Origin: Erythrobacter sp. EC-HK427
GTDB lineage: Bacteria > Pseudomonadota > Alphaproteobacteria > Sphingomonadales > Sphingomonadaceae
DNA length: 64,000 nucleotides
Assembly (NCBI RefSeq): GCF_902498745.1
Contig: NZ_LR701479.1
Coordinates: 2,745,060-2,809,059, forward strand
Direction: 5' to 3'
Made by a program: the position numbers and the translations under genes. Each line of letters opens with the position of its first letter. Position 1 is the stretch's first letter. Under the pieces are notes generated by a model that worked only from the letters and a program-made list of their open reading frames with translations, searched no databases and was not told the origin of the DNA. Below, one piece after another: positions 24,221 to 33,414 of the stretch.

Positions 24221-26038
24221 ATGGCAGAACCCCCACTCCTCAGTCTCGAAGGCGTCGGCTTGCATCAGGGCGGGCGCTGGCTGTTTGGCGATCCTGCGAC
24301 CAGCGACGGGCTGGATCTCCATGTCGGCGCGCGCGACCGGATCGCACTGATCGGTCGCAACGGTGCAGGCAAAACCACGCTGCTGCGGCTGATCACCGGT
24401 GAACTGGAAGCTGATCGCGGCACCCGCAAGGTTAAGCCGCACGCCAATATCGTCTGGCTCGAGCAGGAGCCCGATTTTGCCGCGCACTCCACGCTGATGG
24501 ATTTTGCCACCAGCGGCACGCGCGCTCCGCCAGAACACGCGGTGGAATCCATCGCCGGGCAACTCGGCATCGATATGAGCCGCGAGGCCGCGACAGCCAG
24601 CGGGGGCGAGCGCCGCCGCGCTGCCATCGCCCGCGCGCTGGCGCAGGAGCCCGATCTCATTCTGCTGGACGAGCCGACCAACCACCTCGATCTCGCCGCG
24701 ATTGACTGGCTGGAGACCTGGCTCACCCGTTTCAATGGCGCGTTCATCACCATCAGCCACGACCGGACGTTTCTCAAACGCCTGACCCGCGCGACGCTGT
24801 GGCTCGACCGGGGCAATTTGCGGCGCAAGGAAGTCGGCTTTGGCGGCTACGAGGCTTGGGAAGAACAGGTCTACGCCGAAGAGGCGCGCGCGGCGGAGAA
24901 GATGGACGCCAAGCTGAAGATCGAGGCGCACTGGCTTGAACGCGGCGTCACCGCACGGCGCAAGCGCAATATGGGGCGGCTGGAAAAGCTGTGGGATATG
25001 CGCGCCGCCCGCGCCGCAATGATCTCCCCCGCTGGCACCGCCAAGCTCAAGCTCAGCAGTGATGCCGAGTTCAAAAGCAAAGCGGTGATCGTGGCGGAGG
25101 ATATTTCCAAAACCTACGGCGACCGCCCGATCATCAAGCCCTTTTCGCTGCGCATCCAGCGCGGTGACCGGATCGGCATTGTCGGATCGAACGGCGCGGG
25201 CAAAACCACACTGCTGAAAATGCTCACCCGCGAGATTGAACCCGATACCGGCAGCGTTACCCATGCCAAAACCTTAAGCGGCGTAATGATCGATCAGCAG
25301 CGCGCGCTGCTCCGGCCCGAACTCACCGTGCGGCAAGTGCTGGCCGAAGGCGGCGACTGGCTGGATGTGCGCGGGGTGCGCAAGCACGTGCAGGCCTATC
25401 TCAAAGACTTCCTGTTCGATGCGAGCCTGATCGATGCCAAGATCGGCACCTTCAGCGGCGGCGAACGCAGCCGCCTGCTGCTCGCCCGCGAATTTGCCCG
25501 CACCTCCAACCTGCTGGTGCTGGATGAGCCGACCAATGATCTCGATCTCGAAACGCTCGACCTGTTGCAGGAAGTGATCGCCGATTATGAAGGCACGGTG
25601 CTGATCGTCAGCCACGACCGCGACTTTCTCGATAGGACAGTTACGGTGACGCTCGGCCTTGATGGCAGCGGCACGGTGGATATCGTCGCGGGCGGTTACG
25701 AGGATTGGGAAGCGAAGCGGAAGAAGGGTGCCGCACAACGCCCGAAATCTTCCCTCCCCGATGCGGTTGAATCCGCAGAAGAGCCTGTCGCCCGCAAGCC
25801 GGAGAGCAGCACCAAGCTCTCCTACAAAGACCAGCGCGATTACGAACTGCTGCCCGACCGTATCGCAGAACTCGAAGCGCTGATCGCCAAAGGCGAGACC
25901 GCGCTGGCTGACCCGGGGCTCTACAGCGCCGATCCCGCCCGGTTTGAACGGATTTCCAAATCGCTCGAACTCGCGCGCGCCGAGAAGGACGAATCTGAGG
26001 AACGCTGGCTCATGCTGGCGGAGCAGGTCGAAGGCTAG
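24221..26038 (+). CDS. ABC-F family ATPase, Uup-like
   Basis: A 605-residue soluble protein with two fused ABC domains and no membrane segments, typical of ribosome-associated ABC-F proteins. Walker A motifs are GRNGAGKTT and GSNGAGKTT; signature motifs are ASGGERRR and FSGGERSR; Walker B regions are LILLDEPTNHLDL and LLVLDEPTNDLDL. The inter-domain arm contains WLERGVTARRKRNMGRLEKL. The C-terminal 90 residues look like a coiled coil (ELEALIAKGETALAD, then LELARAEKDESEERW), as in Uup. ATG 24221 is chosen over the upstream frame, which lacks conserved residues. Divergent from the PepSY-like gene. Confidence 0.93.
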   Translation: MAEPPLLSLEGVGLHQGGRWLFGDPATSDGLDLHVGARDRIALIGRNGAGKTTLLRLITGELEADRGTRKVKPHANIVWLEQEPDFAAHSTLMDFATSGTRAPPEHAVESIAGQLGIDMSREAATASGGERRRAAIARALAQEPDLILLDEPTNHLDLAAIDWLETWLTRFNGAFITISHDRTFLKRLTRATLWLDRGNLRRKEVGFGGYEAWEEQVYAEEARAAEKMDAKLKIEAHWLERGVTARRKRNMGRLEKLWDMRAARAAMISPAGTAKLKLSSDAEFKSKAVIVAEDISKTYGDRPIIKPFSLRIQRGDRIGIVGSNGAGKTTLLKMLTREIEPDTGSVTHAKTLSGVMIDQQRALLRPELTVRQVLAEGGDWLDVRGVRKHVQAYLKDFLFDASLIDAKIGTFSGGERSRLLLAREFARTSNLLVLDEPTNDLDLETLDLLQEVIADYEGTVLIVSHDRDFLDRTVTVTLGLDGSGTVDIVAGGYEDWEAKRKKGAAQRPKSSLPDAVESAEEPVARKPESSTKLSYKDQRDYELLPDRIAELEALIAKGETALADPGLYSADPARFERISKSLELARAEKDESEERWLMLAEQVEG

Positions 26039-26114
26039 ATCTGCAAACATGGCTAATCCGCGTTAACCAGTTTTGGTTACAGCGATTGCACCAAACCACC
26101 GCAAAAGGCGGGAT

Positions 26115-27278
26115 ATGGGCAGTGCCGCATCTTCCGCGCTTCGCGTCGACGAAACCGCTTATGGCAGTCTTGAAGGTCTGGGTTCAGGCCTCGGCGGCGT
26201 GCGCAAATTCAAGAAGCAGCCGGTGCTGGTACTCGACCCCGAGGAACTGGCGCAGGCCCATGCCGCCTTCCACGAAGCATCGGCGGAACAACTTGGCGAG
26301 ACGGTTGAACGCGCACCCAAGCCGGCGATGATCCTCGGCCTCGCGCCGATGGATGATGACGATCTGGAGGAAATGGGCGAGGCCGACGATGGGGGCGAGG
26401 ATGCCGATACCGGCCAGCCCTCGGCAGAGGCCGTGCTCTCGCTCACCCGCCGCAAGAGCGCGCCGCTCCTAGATGAGGACGACGCGCTGGCGTTCGATGA
26501 CGGAATTGATTTTGCAGGCGACGATGAGGCGCTCGACGAGGACGACATCGGGATGGGCCCGATCGAACGGCTCGGCACGATCGAAGACGGGCTCGATATC
26601 GCGAACCGCATCTTCCCCACACTGGCAATCAGAAGCGGCGTTTATCACGAACCGGTAAACGTTCCTCCTCCTCCCGTGCAGCGTGCCGAACCGGAGCAGC
26701 CGGAACTTTCGCCTTCCCCGCCGGTCGAGCCGAAAGCGACCGCGCTGGAAGCGGTTGCACGTCGGATCGAAAACAGGCCGCGCTTGGTCGAGCCTGCGCC
26801 GACAGTGGTGCAAGCGCCGGAGCCGGAGCCGGTCGCAGAGCCCGTCCGCCCCGCGGTCGTATCACCCGCTCCCGTTCGGTTCGACGAACTCAATCCGGCC
26901 AAGGATTACGATGTGCCGGAAGATATCTACGATCTCGACCGCTGGCTCAGCGACGAGAGCGAACCCGAGGAGGTTGCGCCTCAAACCAATGACCAGGCAG
27001 AGACCCCTCACCCTGTCGTTGCAGTGCCTGCCGCATCCGAACCTGTCAGCGAAGACATCACCGTTACCGGTGATGACAGCATCGATGGCTACGCCTTCAT
27101 GCGCGAACAGGCCGAGCGGCGCAAAATCGTCCATGCTGCACAACCGGGCCAGCAAAGCGCCCTGCGGGCCAAGCTGCTCCGCGAAGCCGAGGCAGCGCGC
27201 GAGGCGGAAGCTGCCGCATCGGGATCAGTGCTTGTTCGCTTGTGGAACCGCCTACTCGCTTTCCTGCGCCGCCGTTAA
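26115..27278 (+). CDS. Acidic, Pro-rich protein of unknown function
   Basis: A 387-residue protein with no recognised domain. The chosen ATG 26115 has GGCGGG directly upstream; a TTG start at 26073 is less likely. The N-terminal half is very acidic (MDDDDLEEMGEADDGGEDAD, then LDEDDALAFDDGIDF). The middle is Pro/Glu-rich (VNVPPPPVQRAEPEQP). The C-terminal 70 residues are predicted helical and end in a short basic amphipathic stretch, VRLWNRLLAFLRRR, which could touch a membrane. No signal peptide is present, so it is cytoplasmic. It lies 76 bp after the ABC-F gene on the same strand. I do not recognise it. Confidence 0.65.
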   Translation: MGSAASSALRVDETAYGSLEGLGSGLGGVRKFKKQPVLVLDPEELAQAHAAFHEASAEQLGETVERAPKPAMILGLAPMDDDDLEEMGEADDGGEDADTGQPSAEAVLSLTRRKSAPLLDEDDALAFDDGIDFAGDDEALDEDDIGMGPIERLGTIEDGLDIANRIFPTLAIRSGVYHEPVNVPPPPVQRAEPEQPELSPSPPVEPKATALEAVARRIENRPRLVEPAPTVVQAPEPEPVAEPVRPAVVSPAPVRFDELNPAKDYDVPEDIYDLDRWLSDESEPEEVAPQTNDQAETPHPVVAVPAASEPVSEDITVTGDDSIDGYAFMREQAERRKIVHAAQPGQQSALRAKLLREAEAAREAEAAASGSVLVRLWNRLLAFLRRR

Positions 27279-27318
27279 CTGCGCGCATTCAAGTCAAGAT
27301 AGGTCGTCTACTCCCTGT

Positions 27319-27618
27319 TCAATCGAACGCGAACTTGTCCGCAATCTTCATGTTTTCCTCGCGGACAATCCCCGCGATAAGGAAGAGGTCAACGATGATC
27401 CAAATTCCGAGAGGAATCCACGCCACAAAAAATGTTACCCAGCCAAGCAACCAAAGCGCCAACTGACCAACTGCTGTCCCGGTTCGGCCAAGGTAGAATC
27501 TGTGAGCGCCGACACCTCCAAGAAAAAGGCACAGAAGATAGCTGACGCCTGCTGATTTCTTGTTCGCGTCGTACATCATCTGTGCACGAGCTCCTGTCAG
27601 CATTGATCGCTCATCCAT
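27319..27618 (-). CDS. TM2-domain membrane protein
   Basis: A 99-residue inner-membrane protein. ATG 27618 follows GGAGGG; the frame from 27645 is less likely. A short cytoplasmic N-terminus (ARAQMMYDANKKSAGVSYLL) leads into the TM2 domain: two helices joined by a short turn containing the family motif LGGVGAHRFYLGRT. The second part, WVTFFVAWIPLGIWIIVDLFLI, is the second membrane segment with the conserved D-L-F-L-I pattern. TM2 proteins are of unknown function in bacteria. It lies between two unrelated genes with no clear operon. Confidence 0.9.
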   Translation of the reverse strand: MDERSMLTGARAQMMYDANKKSAGVSYLLCLFLGGVGAHRFYLGRTGTAVGQLALWLLGWVTFFVAWIPLGIWIIVDLFLIAGIVREENMKIADKFAFD

Positions 27619-27688
27619 ATCTGCCCTCCCTTTGTTGTAGACCAAGTTTTATCAGCAGAGTTTGGAAAAATTGCAAGCAGCAAGTGGA

Positions 27689-28162
27689 TCACCCGATCCG
27701 GTAGAAATCCGCCACCCGGTCGAGCGCGATCCGCAGCACCAGCTTGCCGCTGCGCGCGGGCCAGCTCAGCGCCTTTTCCGCGACAGGCAAGGTCTCGCCC
27801 GCGCAGACGACGCGCCACAGGATATCCTCCAGCCCCCTGCCCGCCTGCCGCAAGGCGCCGTCGAACCGCTGGCGCGCGGCGATCTGGCGTTCGGTGGGGG
27901 AAAGGCCAGCATCTCCGGTGCTTCTGATCCGCACCGGATCCCAGCGCATCGTCACCGCCGGGCCAAGTTGCGCGCGCTCGTAATCTGCCCGCAGCCACTC
28001 GCCCGCATCGAACAATCGCGCATCGAGATGGCCGTGCGCATGGAGCCAGCCGAGCGGGCTTTCGGCAAGGTTCACCGTCACGCTCCGCTTGCGCCGCCCC
28101 ACCCCGCCCTGACGGCGCGGGCCTTCGGGGGTTAGTTCACGTTGCACATACTGGCGCTGCAT
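27689..28162 (-). CDS. DUF6456-type protein
   Basis: A 157-residue cytoplasmic protein. ATG 28162 follows AAGGAGG with a 5-nt spacer, which settles the start against the longer frame. The N-terminal quarter is basic (ELTPEGPRRQGGVGRRKRS). The core reads VNLAESPLGWLHAHG, then ARLFDAGEWLRADYERAQLG and RFDGALRQAGRGLEDILWRVVC, resembling the C-terminal domain of alphaproteobacterial DUF6456 proteins, where a helix-turn-helix often precedes it. It could therefore be a DNA-binding protein that has lost that part, but this is inference. Divergent from an Xre regulator across a 111-bp gap that holds the 10-bp palindrome ATTTGCAAAT. Confidence 0.75.
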   Translation of the reverse strand: MQRQYVQRELTPEGPRRQGGVGRRKRSVTVNLAESPLGWLHAHGHLDARLFDAGEWLRADYERAQLGPAVTMRWDPVRIRSTGDAGLSPTERQIAARQRFDGALRQAGRGLEDILWRVVCAGETLPVAEKALSWPARSGKLVLRIALDRVADFYRIG

Positions 28163-28273
28163 CCGGGCCTCCTTCATCGTGACGATGGCAAAACCCTTGC
28201 ATTTGCAAATCGGTTGTAGGAAAGAGAAAAAGTTGCCAATTGGGTTAATCGGGCTTGCAACAGGGAGCCGCAG

Positions 28274-28846
28274 ATGATCAATCGCATCCGGGATATCCGC
28301 AAGCGCAAGGGGATGACCCTTGCCGAAGTCGCCGCCGCCTGCACCCCGCCCACCACCGCGCAAACGATCGGGCGGCTGGAAACCGGAATGCGCAATCTCT
28401 CGCTCACGTGGATGAACCGCATCGGGGCCGCGCTCGGCGTTGATCCGGAAGCGCTGGTCAAGGCCGAGGACGAGGCGCAGCCGCAAGTCGTGGCGCGGCT
28501 CACGAGCGGCGGGGCGGAGAGCCTCTCCAGCCCGCGCGATGCCATCCTGCCCACCGAACTGGTCGATAGCGGTAAGCTCGTCTGTCTGGAGATCGAGGCA
28601 GGTCAGGGCGAATACCGCGCAGGCGACCAGTTGTGGATGCGCCAAGTCTCGCCCGATGATGCCGCGCAACTCATCAATCGCGATGTGCTGGCCCCGCGAT
28701 CAGGCGGGCGGTTTGCCTTTGGCAGGCTAATAGACCGGCAGGGGGCGCTGGTCGGATTGCTGCCACCGGGCATCGGCCAGCGGCAGATCGTGATCGACAG
28801 TCCGGCCTGGCTCGCCGTGGCCGAAATGCTGGTGCGCAAGCTCTAA
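28274..28846 (+). CDS. Xre-family transcriptional regulator
   Basis: A 190-residue regulator. Residues 1-60 form a helix-turn-helix (RIRDIRKRKGMTLAEVAAAC, then TAQTIGRLETGMRNLSL). After a linker, residues about 90-185 form a beta-rich domain resembling the LexA/S24-like fold of phage-type repressors (LVCLEIEAGQGEYRAGDQLW; FAFGRLIDRQGALVGLLPP). The catalytic Ser-Lys pair of S24 peptidases is not evident, so self-cleavage is not claimed. GGGAGCC precedes the ATG. The DUF6456 gene is divergent; the glycosyltransferase starts 17 bp downstream and is probably co-transcribed. Confidence 0.82.
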   Translation: MINRIRDIRKRKGMTLAEVAAACTPPTTAQTIGRLETGMRNLSLTWMNRIGAALGVDPEALVKAEDEAQPQVVARLTSGGAESLSSPRDAILPTELVDSGKLVCLEIEAGQGEYRAGDQLWMRQVSPDDAAQLINRDVLAPRSGGRFAFGRLIDRQGALVGLLPPGIGQRQIVIDSPAWLAVAEMLVRKL

Positions 28847-28863
28847 CGCCGGAACACAGCCCC

Positions 28864-30045
28864 ATGCCCCGCCTCCTCTCGATAGCCACGCTCTATCCCA
28901 ACCGTCATGTGCCGCGTTTCGGCACGTTTGTGGCGCGGCAGCTAGAGGCGTTGGCGGCAATGGACGGGTGGGACGTCACCGTCATCAATCCCATCGGCGT
29001 GCCGCCCGTGCCGATGGGCCGGTACAAGGCCTTGGCCGATGCAGCGGTGAGCGGCGAGGAGGCGGGTGTGCACGTCCACCGCCCGCGCTTCACGCTGATC
29101 CCCGCGGTGGGCGGGCCGTTTAACCCAGCGATGATCGTGCGCGCCGCCCTGCCCCTCGCCCACCGGTTGCACGCCGAAGAGCCCTTCGATCTGGTCGATG
29201 CGCAGTTTTTCTATCCCGACGGGCCTGTTGCCGCGCGCATTGGGGCGGAGCTTGGCCTGCCCTTCAGCATCAAGGCGCGCGGAGCAGACATCTCGCATTG
29301 GGGGCACAAGCGCTATGCCCAGCGAAAAATGGCCGCCGCCGCGCGACAGGCGGCAGGGCTGCTCTCGGTCAGTCAGGCACTAGCGGAGGACATGGCCGCC
29401 ATCGGCCTGCCACGTGACAAGATCACGATCCATTACACCGGTCTCGACCGCGAACTGTTCCGCGTGCGCAACCGCGCCAAGCAACGGCGCAAGCTGGCGG
29501 AGCACCACGGCATCACCTTGCGCGAGGACGAGCGCCTGCTCGCCTGCGTCGGCGCGCTGATCCCGCGCAAGGGGCAGGAATATGTGCTGCGCGCGATGAC
29601 CGGCCTGCCCGAAGTGCATTGTGTGTTTGTCGGCACCGGGCCCGATTCCGCGGCGCTCAAACAGCTCGCTTACGAGCTCGATCTGCCGCACCGGGCGCAT
29701 TTCCTCGGCAGTCTCGACCATGGCGCGCTGCCCAAGCTGCTCTGCGCGGCGGAAGCGATGGTGCTGCCTTCGGAAAGCGAGGGACTGGCGAATGCATGGG
29801 TTGAGGCTTTGGCTTGCGGGACACCGCTGGTCATCACCAATGCTGGCGGCGCGCGCGAGCTGGTCAAGCAGCCATCCGCCGGTCGCATTGTTGAACGCAG
29901 CGCCGAAGCCATCGCGCTGGGCATTCACGACGTGCTGGAAGCCCGCTACGCCCCCGACGACGTCGCCACAAATGTCGCGCAGTTCAGCTGGGAAGCCAAT
30001 GCGGCGAATTTGGCGGCGTTTTACGAGGGGCTGATCGCAAAGTAA
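28864..30045 (+). CDS. Glycosyltransferase family 4
   Basis: A 393-residue GT-B retaining transferase. The N-terminal acceptor domain begins MPRLLSIATLYPNRHVPRFG, common in teichuronic-acid or polysaccharide-type GT4 enzymes, and includes KARGADISHWG. The C-terminal donor domain has ACVGALIPRKGQEYVLRAM, VFVGTGPDSAALKQLA, the SESEGLANAWVEALACGTPL motif with the conserved E-x7-E pair, and NAGGARELV. No membrane segments. The sugar and acceptor are unknown; no other polysaccharide genes are nearby. It follows an Xre regulator by 17 bp. Confidence 0.92.
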   Translation: MPRLLSIATLYPNRHVPRFGTFVARQLEALAAMDGWDVTVINPIGVPPVPMGRYKALADAAVSGEEAGVHVHRPRFTLIPAVGGPFNPAMIVRAALPLAHRLHAEEPFDLVDAQFFYPDGPVAARIGAELGLPFSIKARGADISHWGHKRYAQRKMAAAARQAAGLLSVSQALAEDMAAIGLPRDKITIHYTGLDRELFRVRNRAKQRRKLAEHHGITLREDERLLACVGALIPRKGQEYVLRAMTGLPEVHCVFVGTGPDSAALKQLAYELDLPHRAHFLGSLDHGALPKLLCAAEAMVLPSESEGLANAWVEALACGTPLVITNAGGARELVKQPSAGRIVERSAEAIALGIHDVLEARYAPDDVATNVAQFSWEANAANLAAFYEGLIAK

Positions 30046-30046
30046 T

Positions 30047-30125
30047 CGTCATTGCGAGCGCGGCGCGGCAAACCCGTGAAGCTGGGACTGGATTGCCGCG
30101 TCGTCTGCGGCTCCTCGCAATGACG
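30047..30125. repeat. Short palindromic repeat (CGTCATTGCGAG type)
   Basis: CGTCATTGCGAG (30047-30058) and CTCGCAATGACG (30114-30125) are perfect 12-bp arms of a 79-bp element beginning right after the glycosyltransferase stop. This family of intergenic repeat is widespread in proteobacteria. Confidence 0.75.
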
Positions 30126-30133
30126 TTTGCTGA

Positions 30134-31111
30134 TTAAACCTCGCCGCGGGCGCGCTTTTCCTGCCGATCCGCCACCGTTTCTTCGGGCACGAAACTGTCC
30201 GAGGAAACGCCCAGCCAAATCAGGATCGGCGCCGCCATATAGACCGAGCTGTAAGTTCCGACGAAAATGCCCAGCGTGATCGCCGCCACCAGACCGAACA
30301 GGCTGTCCGGGCCGAACAGCAGCAGCGGCAGCAGCGCGATAAGCAGCGTCAGACTGGTCATCACCGTGCGGGCCAGCGTTTCGTTCACCGATAGATCAAG
30401 CAATTCGGGCACCGGCATCTTGCGGAATTTCTTCAGATTCTCACGGATGCGGTCATAAATCACGATGGTATCGTTCAGCGAGTAGCCGATGATCGCCAGA
30501 ATGGCGGCGATGATTTGCAGTCCGAATTCGAGCTGGAACAGCGCGAACATCCCCAAGGTCAGCGACACGTCATGGAACAACGCAAACAGTGCGCCGACGC
30601 CGAACTGCCATTCGAAGCGCACCCAGATGTAGATCGAGATAGCGATCATGGCGAACAGCAGCGCCAGCAGCGCGGTGCGCTGGAATTCTTCGGCGACCTT
30701 GCCCGATACCGTTTCGTTCGCGTCGCGGCGGACATTTTCGAAGTCGGCCTGGATCTTCGCGATCACCTCGTCACCGATGGCGGTTGCCGCACCCGGCTGG
30801 TCTTCTGCACCTTCGGGCAAGCGCACACGGATGCTCACCGAGTTGGCATCGCCAAACCGTTGGATGGTCGGCTCGCCATACCCCAGTGTGCCCAGATTCT
30901 CGCGCAATTCGGCAATCGGCGCTTCGGCGCGATCTTCAAAGGTGACGCGGACTTCCTGGCCGCCGGCAAAGTCCACACCCAGATTGAGGCCGTTGAACCA
31001 CACCAGACCCCAGCTCGCCGCGATCAGCAGCAGGCTGACGACGTAGAACGGCATCCGCCATTTGAGGAAGCCGATATTGGTATTTTCGGGGACGAGTTTG
31101 AGCAGTCGCAT
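30134..31111 (-). CDS. secF: Protein translocase subunit SecF
   Basis: A 325-residue RND-fold membrane protein that works with SecD to use proton flow in late steps of Sec export. It has a first membrane helix (MPFYVVSLLLIAASWGLVWF), the conserved LGVDFAGGQEV, a periplasmic domain, and five further helices. These include the D-Y/S motif region IGYSLNDTIVIYDRIRENLKK and the conserved VMTSLTLLIALLPLLLFG. The start has a ribosome site in GGGAACC. It follows secD by 16 bp, and after it come only a repeat element and a convergent glycosyltransferase, so the operon likely ends here. Confidence 0.96.
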   Translation of the reverse strand: MRLLKLVPENTNIGFLKWRMPFYVVSLLLIAASWGLVWFNGLNLGVDFAGGQEVRVTFEDRAEAPIAELRENLGTLGYGEPTIQRFGDANSVSIRVRLPEGAEDQPGAATAIGDEVIAKIQADFENVRRDANETVSGKVAEEFQRTALLALLFAMIAISIYIWVRFEWQFGVGALFALFHDVSLTLGMFALFQLEFGLQIIAAILAIIGYSLNDTIVIYDRIRENLKKFRKMPVPELLDLSVNETLARTVMTSLTLLIALLPLLLFGPDSLFGLVAAITLGIFVGTYSSVYMAAPILIWLGVSSDSFVPEETVADRQEKRARGEV

Positions 31112-31127
31112 AGTGGTTCCCTCCCCC

Positions 31128-32726
31128 TTAAATCACGAGATCGGACGGGCGCTTGTCGCGCAGCCATCCGGCCACCCACATCCGCGTGAGCGTGACGGCG
31201 GTGAACACGCTGGTGAACAGGCCGATAATCAGCACGACGGCAAAGCCGCGCACCGGCCCCGATCCGAACAGGAACAGCAGCACACCGGCGATGAAATTGG
31301 TCATATTCGCATCATAAATCGCGCGGCTCGCTTCCTTGTAGCCGGTTTCCACCGCCGCAATGACCCGCCTCCCGCGCCGCCGCTCCTCACGGATACGCTC
31401 GTTAATCAGCACGTTGGCATCCACCGCCGCGCCGATGGTCAGCACGAAACCGGCAATGCCCGGCAGCGTCAGCGTGGTGTTCATAAACGCCATGATGCCG
31501 AGGATCATCAGCACGTTGAGCACCAGCGCCACGGTCGAATAAACGCCGAACCGCCCGTAGGTGGCGATCATCAGCGCGATCACCAGCAGCGTGCCGACGG
31601 CCATGGCGATGCCGCCTTTGACAATCGAATCGCGGCCCAGATCAGGCCCGACCGTGCGTTCCTCGACAACCGTCAGATCGACCGGCAGCGCACCCGAATT
31701 GAGGCTGATGGCGAGGTTGTTCGCGGTATCAACGGTAAAGCCGCCCGAAATCTGCGCCTGCCCGCCACAAATCGGCTCATTGATATTCGGCGCGGACAGC
31801 ACCTGGCCGTCCAGAATGATGGCGAAGGGGCGGTTGACGTTCTCCGTTGTCAGCGAACAGAAGCGCGAGCCGCCCTGTGCATCGAACTGGATCGAGACGA
31901 CCGGCTCGTTCGTTTGCGGATCGAAGCTCTGCTGCGCACCTTCCAGCCGGTCACCGCGAATGCCGCCAAGGCGGCGCACAGCGATGGATTGGCCGACCTG
32001 CTCGGAAGTATCCGCGAAGGGGAAAATCTCGCTACCCGGATTGGCGACACCTTGCTGGACATCGGTGGGCAGCGCGTTTACGTCGACCAGCTTGAATTCC
32101 AGCTCCGCCGTCTGGCCGAGCAAGGCCTTAAGCGCCTCGGGATCTTCCAGACCCGGCACCTGCACCACGATGCGGTTGTCGCCTTGGCGAATGATCGTCG
32201 GCTCGCGCGTGCCGAGCGAGTCGATGCGGCGGCGCACCACTTCGGTGGCGCTGTTCATCGCATTGTCGATGGCTTCGTTCAGCCCTTGCTCGGTCTGGAT
32301 CAGGATCACGCGGTTGCCGTCTTCAACCTCCAGCCGCCATTCGGCAACGACGCCGGTGCCGTTGATGATGTTGGAAAGCGCATCGCGCACCCGGTCAATA
32401 TCGCCCGGATTTTCCAGCATGAAGGAGAGTTGCCCGTTCAGCGTCGAAACGTCGCTGAAGCGGATGTCCGGATCGGCATCGGTGAGGATCTGGATGACCG
32501 ATTCCTCGGTCGATACCAGCCGCTGCTCCGCCACTTGCGCGGGATCGGCTTCGAGCAGAATGTGGCTGCCCCCGGCAAGGTCGAGGCCGAGATTGATCTC
32601 GGGCAAGTCGAACTGCTCGTGCCACGTGTCTCCCGACAGGCCCATGATGGAGGGGATCGCCAGCGCGGCGAGCACCAGCGTTATCCCCCAAAGAAATACA
32701 CGTCGCCAAAGCGGAAAATCGAGCAT
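31128..32726 (-). CDS. secD: Protein translocase subunit SecD
   Basis: A 532-residue partner of SecF. One N-terminal helix, then INLGLDLAGGSHILLEADP, a large P1 periplasmic domain (residues about 60-340) and five C-terminal helices. Conserved segments include VNRPFAIILDGQVLSAPNI, AISLNSGALPVDLTVVEERT and TLPGIAGFVLTIGAAVDANV, followed by INERIREERRRG, which holds the proton-path Asp. No Cys-rich or unusual inserts. It lies between yajC (33 bp upstream) and secF. Confidence 0.96.
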   Translation of the reverse strand: MLDFPLWRRVFLWGITLVLAALAIPSIMGLSGDTWHEQFDLPEINLGLDLAGGSHILLEADPAQVAEQRLVSTEESVIQILTDADPDIRFSDVSTLNGQLSFMLENPGDIDRVRDALSNIINGTGVVAEWRLEVEDGNRVILIQTEQGLNEAIDNAMNSATEVVRRRIDSLGTREPTIIRQGDNRIVVQVPGLEDPEALKALLGQTAELEFKLVDVNALPTDVQQGVANPGSEIFPFADTSEQVGQSIAVRRLGGIRGDRLEGAQQSFDPQTNEPVVSIQFDAQGGSRFCSLTTENVNRPFAIILDGQVLSAPNINEPICGGQAQISGGFTVDTANNLAISLNSGALPVDLTVVEERTVGPDLGRDSIVKGGIAMAVGTLLVIALMIATYGRFGVYSTVALVLNVLMILGIMAFMNTTLTLPGIAGFVLTIGAAVDANVLINERIREERRRGRRVIAAVETGYKEASRAIYDANMTNFIAGVLLFLFGSGPVRGFAVVLIIGLFTSVFTAVTLTRMWVAGWLRDKRPSDLVI

Positions 32727-32759
32727 GGCCGCGGCCCTAGCCTTCTGTCAGTCTGTCAA

Positions 32760-33080
32760 TCAGTCGTTTGCGGGCGTGCCGCCGGGCGGGATGATGTCGC
32801 CGATGGTGGCCTTCACCACCTTGACGCGGGTGCCCTGCGCGATTTCGATTTCGGCGTAATCATCATCAACCTTGATGACCTTGCCGATAATGCCGCCCGC
32901 AGTCACGACCTTGTCGTTCTTCTTGACGCTGGCGATCTTGGCCTGGTGTTCCTTGTGCCGCTTCATCTGCGGACGGAACAGCAGGAACCAGAAAATCAGG
33001 ATCATGCCGACAATCGGCAGAAACTGCACCCAGCCCGGAGGCGCTTCGGCACCGGCTGCGGCGGAAAGAAAATCAAGCAT
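32760..33080 (-). CDS. yajC: Sec translocase accessory subunit YajC
   Basis: A 106-residue protein with one N-terminal transmembrane helix (GWVQFLPIVGMILIFWFLLF) and a conserved RPQMKRHKEHQAKIASVKKND segment, followed by a small beta domain (VTAGGIIGKVIKVDDDYAEIEI). First gene of the yajC-secD-secF operon on the minus strand. YajC associates with SecDF; its precise role is not essential in E. coli. Confidence 0.96.
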   Translation of the reverse strand: MLDFLSAAAGAEAPPGWVQFLPIVGMILIFWFLLFRPQMKRHKEHQAKIASVKKNDKVVTAGGIIGKVIKVDDDYAEIEIAQGTRVKVVKATIGDIIPPGGTPAND

Positions 33081-33250
33081 CGTGTCGGCCCATCCCGATC
33101 ATGTTCAAAACCAAAATGCCGGGAACCGGTCGGGGCGAAACACTATCGCCACGTCCCCTCCCGAGGTGTGGATGCCGCGCCTAGCAGCATTGCCGACAGG
33201 TGGCAATTGGACTGCGCGCGATCAAGTGCGTCGCTGGAGAATCGCGGCGC

Positions 33251-33279
33251 TTGCCATCGCGGGCCGCGCTTTATATAGG
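33251..33279 (+). promoter_or_regulatory. Predicted tRNA-Pro promoter
   Basis: TTGCCA (33251-33256) and TATAGG (33274-33279) are 17 bp apart inside an AT-rich pocket, about 20 bp upstream of the tRNA. Reasonable match only. Confidence 0.45.
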
Positions 33280-33296
33280 CGCGGTTCCACTGGCAT

Positions 33297-33373
33297 CGGG
33301 ACGTGGCGCAGTCTGGTAGCGCACTATACTGGGGGTGTAGGGGTCGCAGGTTCGAATCCTGTCGTCCCGACCA
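33297..33373 (+). tRNA. tRNA-Pro (anticodon GGG)
   Basis: A 77-nt tRNA with encoded CCA. Acceptor arms CGGGACG and CGTCCCG pair perfectly. The anticodon loop is CTGGGGG, giving GGG; the T-loop is TTCGAAT. The giant RTX gene ends 91 bp downstream in convergent orientation. Confidence 0.97.
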
Positions 33374-33414
33374 GTGGATTTCCTCCCCGCTTTCGCAACG
33401 GCTTTGGCAGGCAA

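Noticed and set aside
28194-28210. ATTTGCAAAT palindrome as a proven operator of the Xre regulator
   Set aside because: Ten-base palindromes of this sort arise by chance; only one copy is present and promoter elements are unclear, so it is mentioned but not called.
31062-33278. 738-codon plus-strand frame over secD and yajC
   Set aside because: Antisense shadow of conserved Sec genes; the peptide is His/Arg-rich without motifs.
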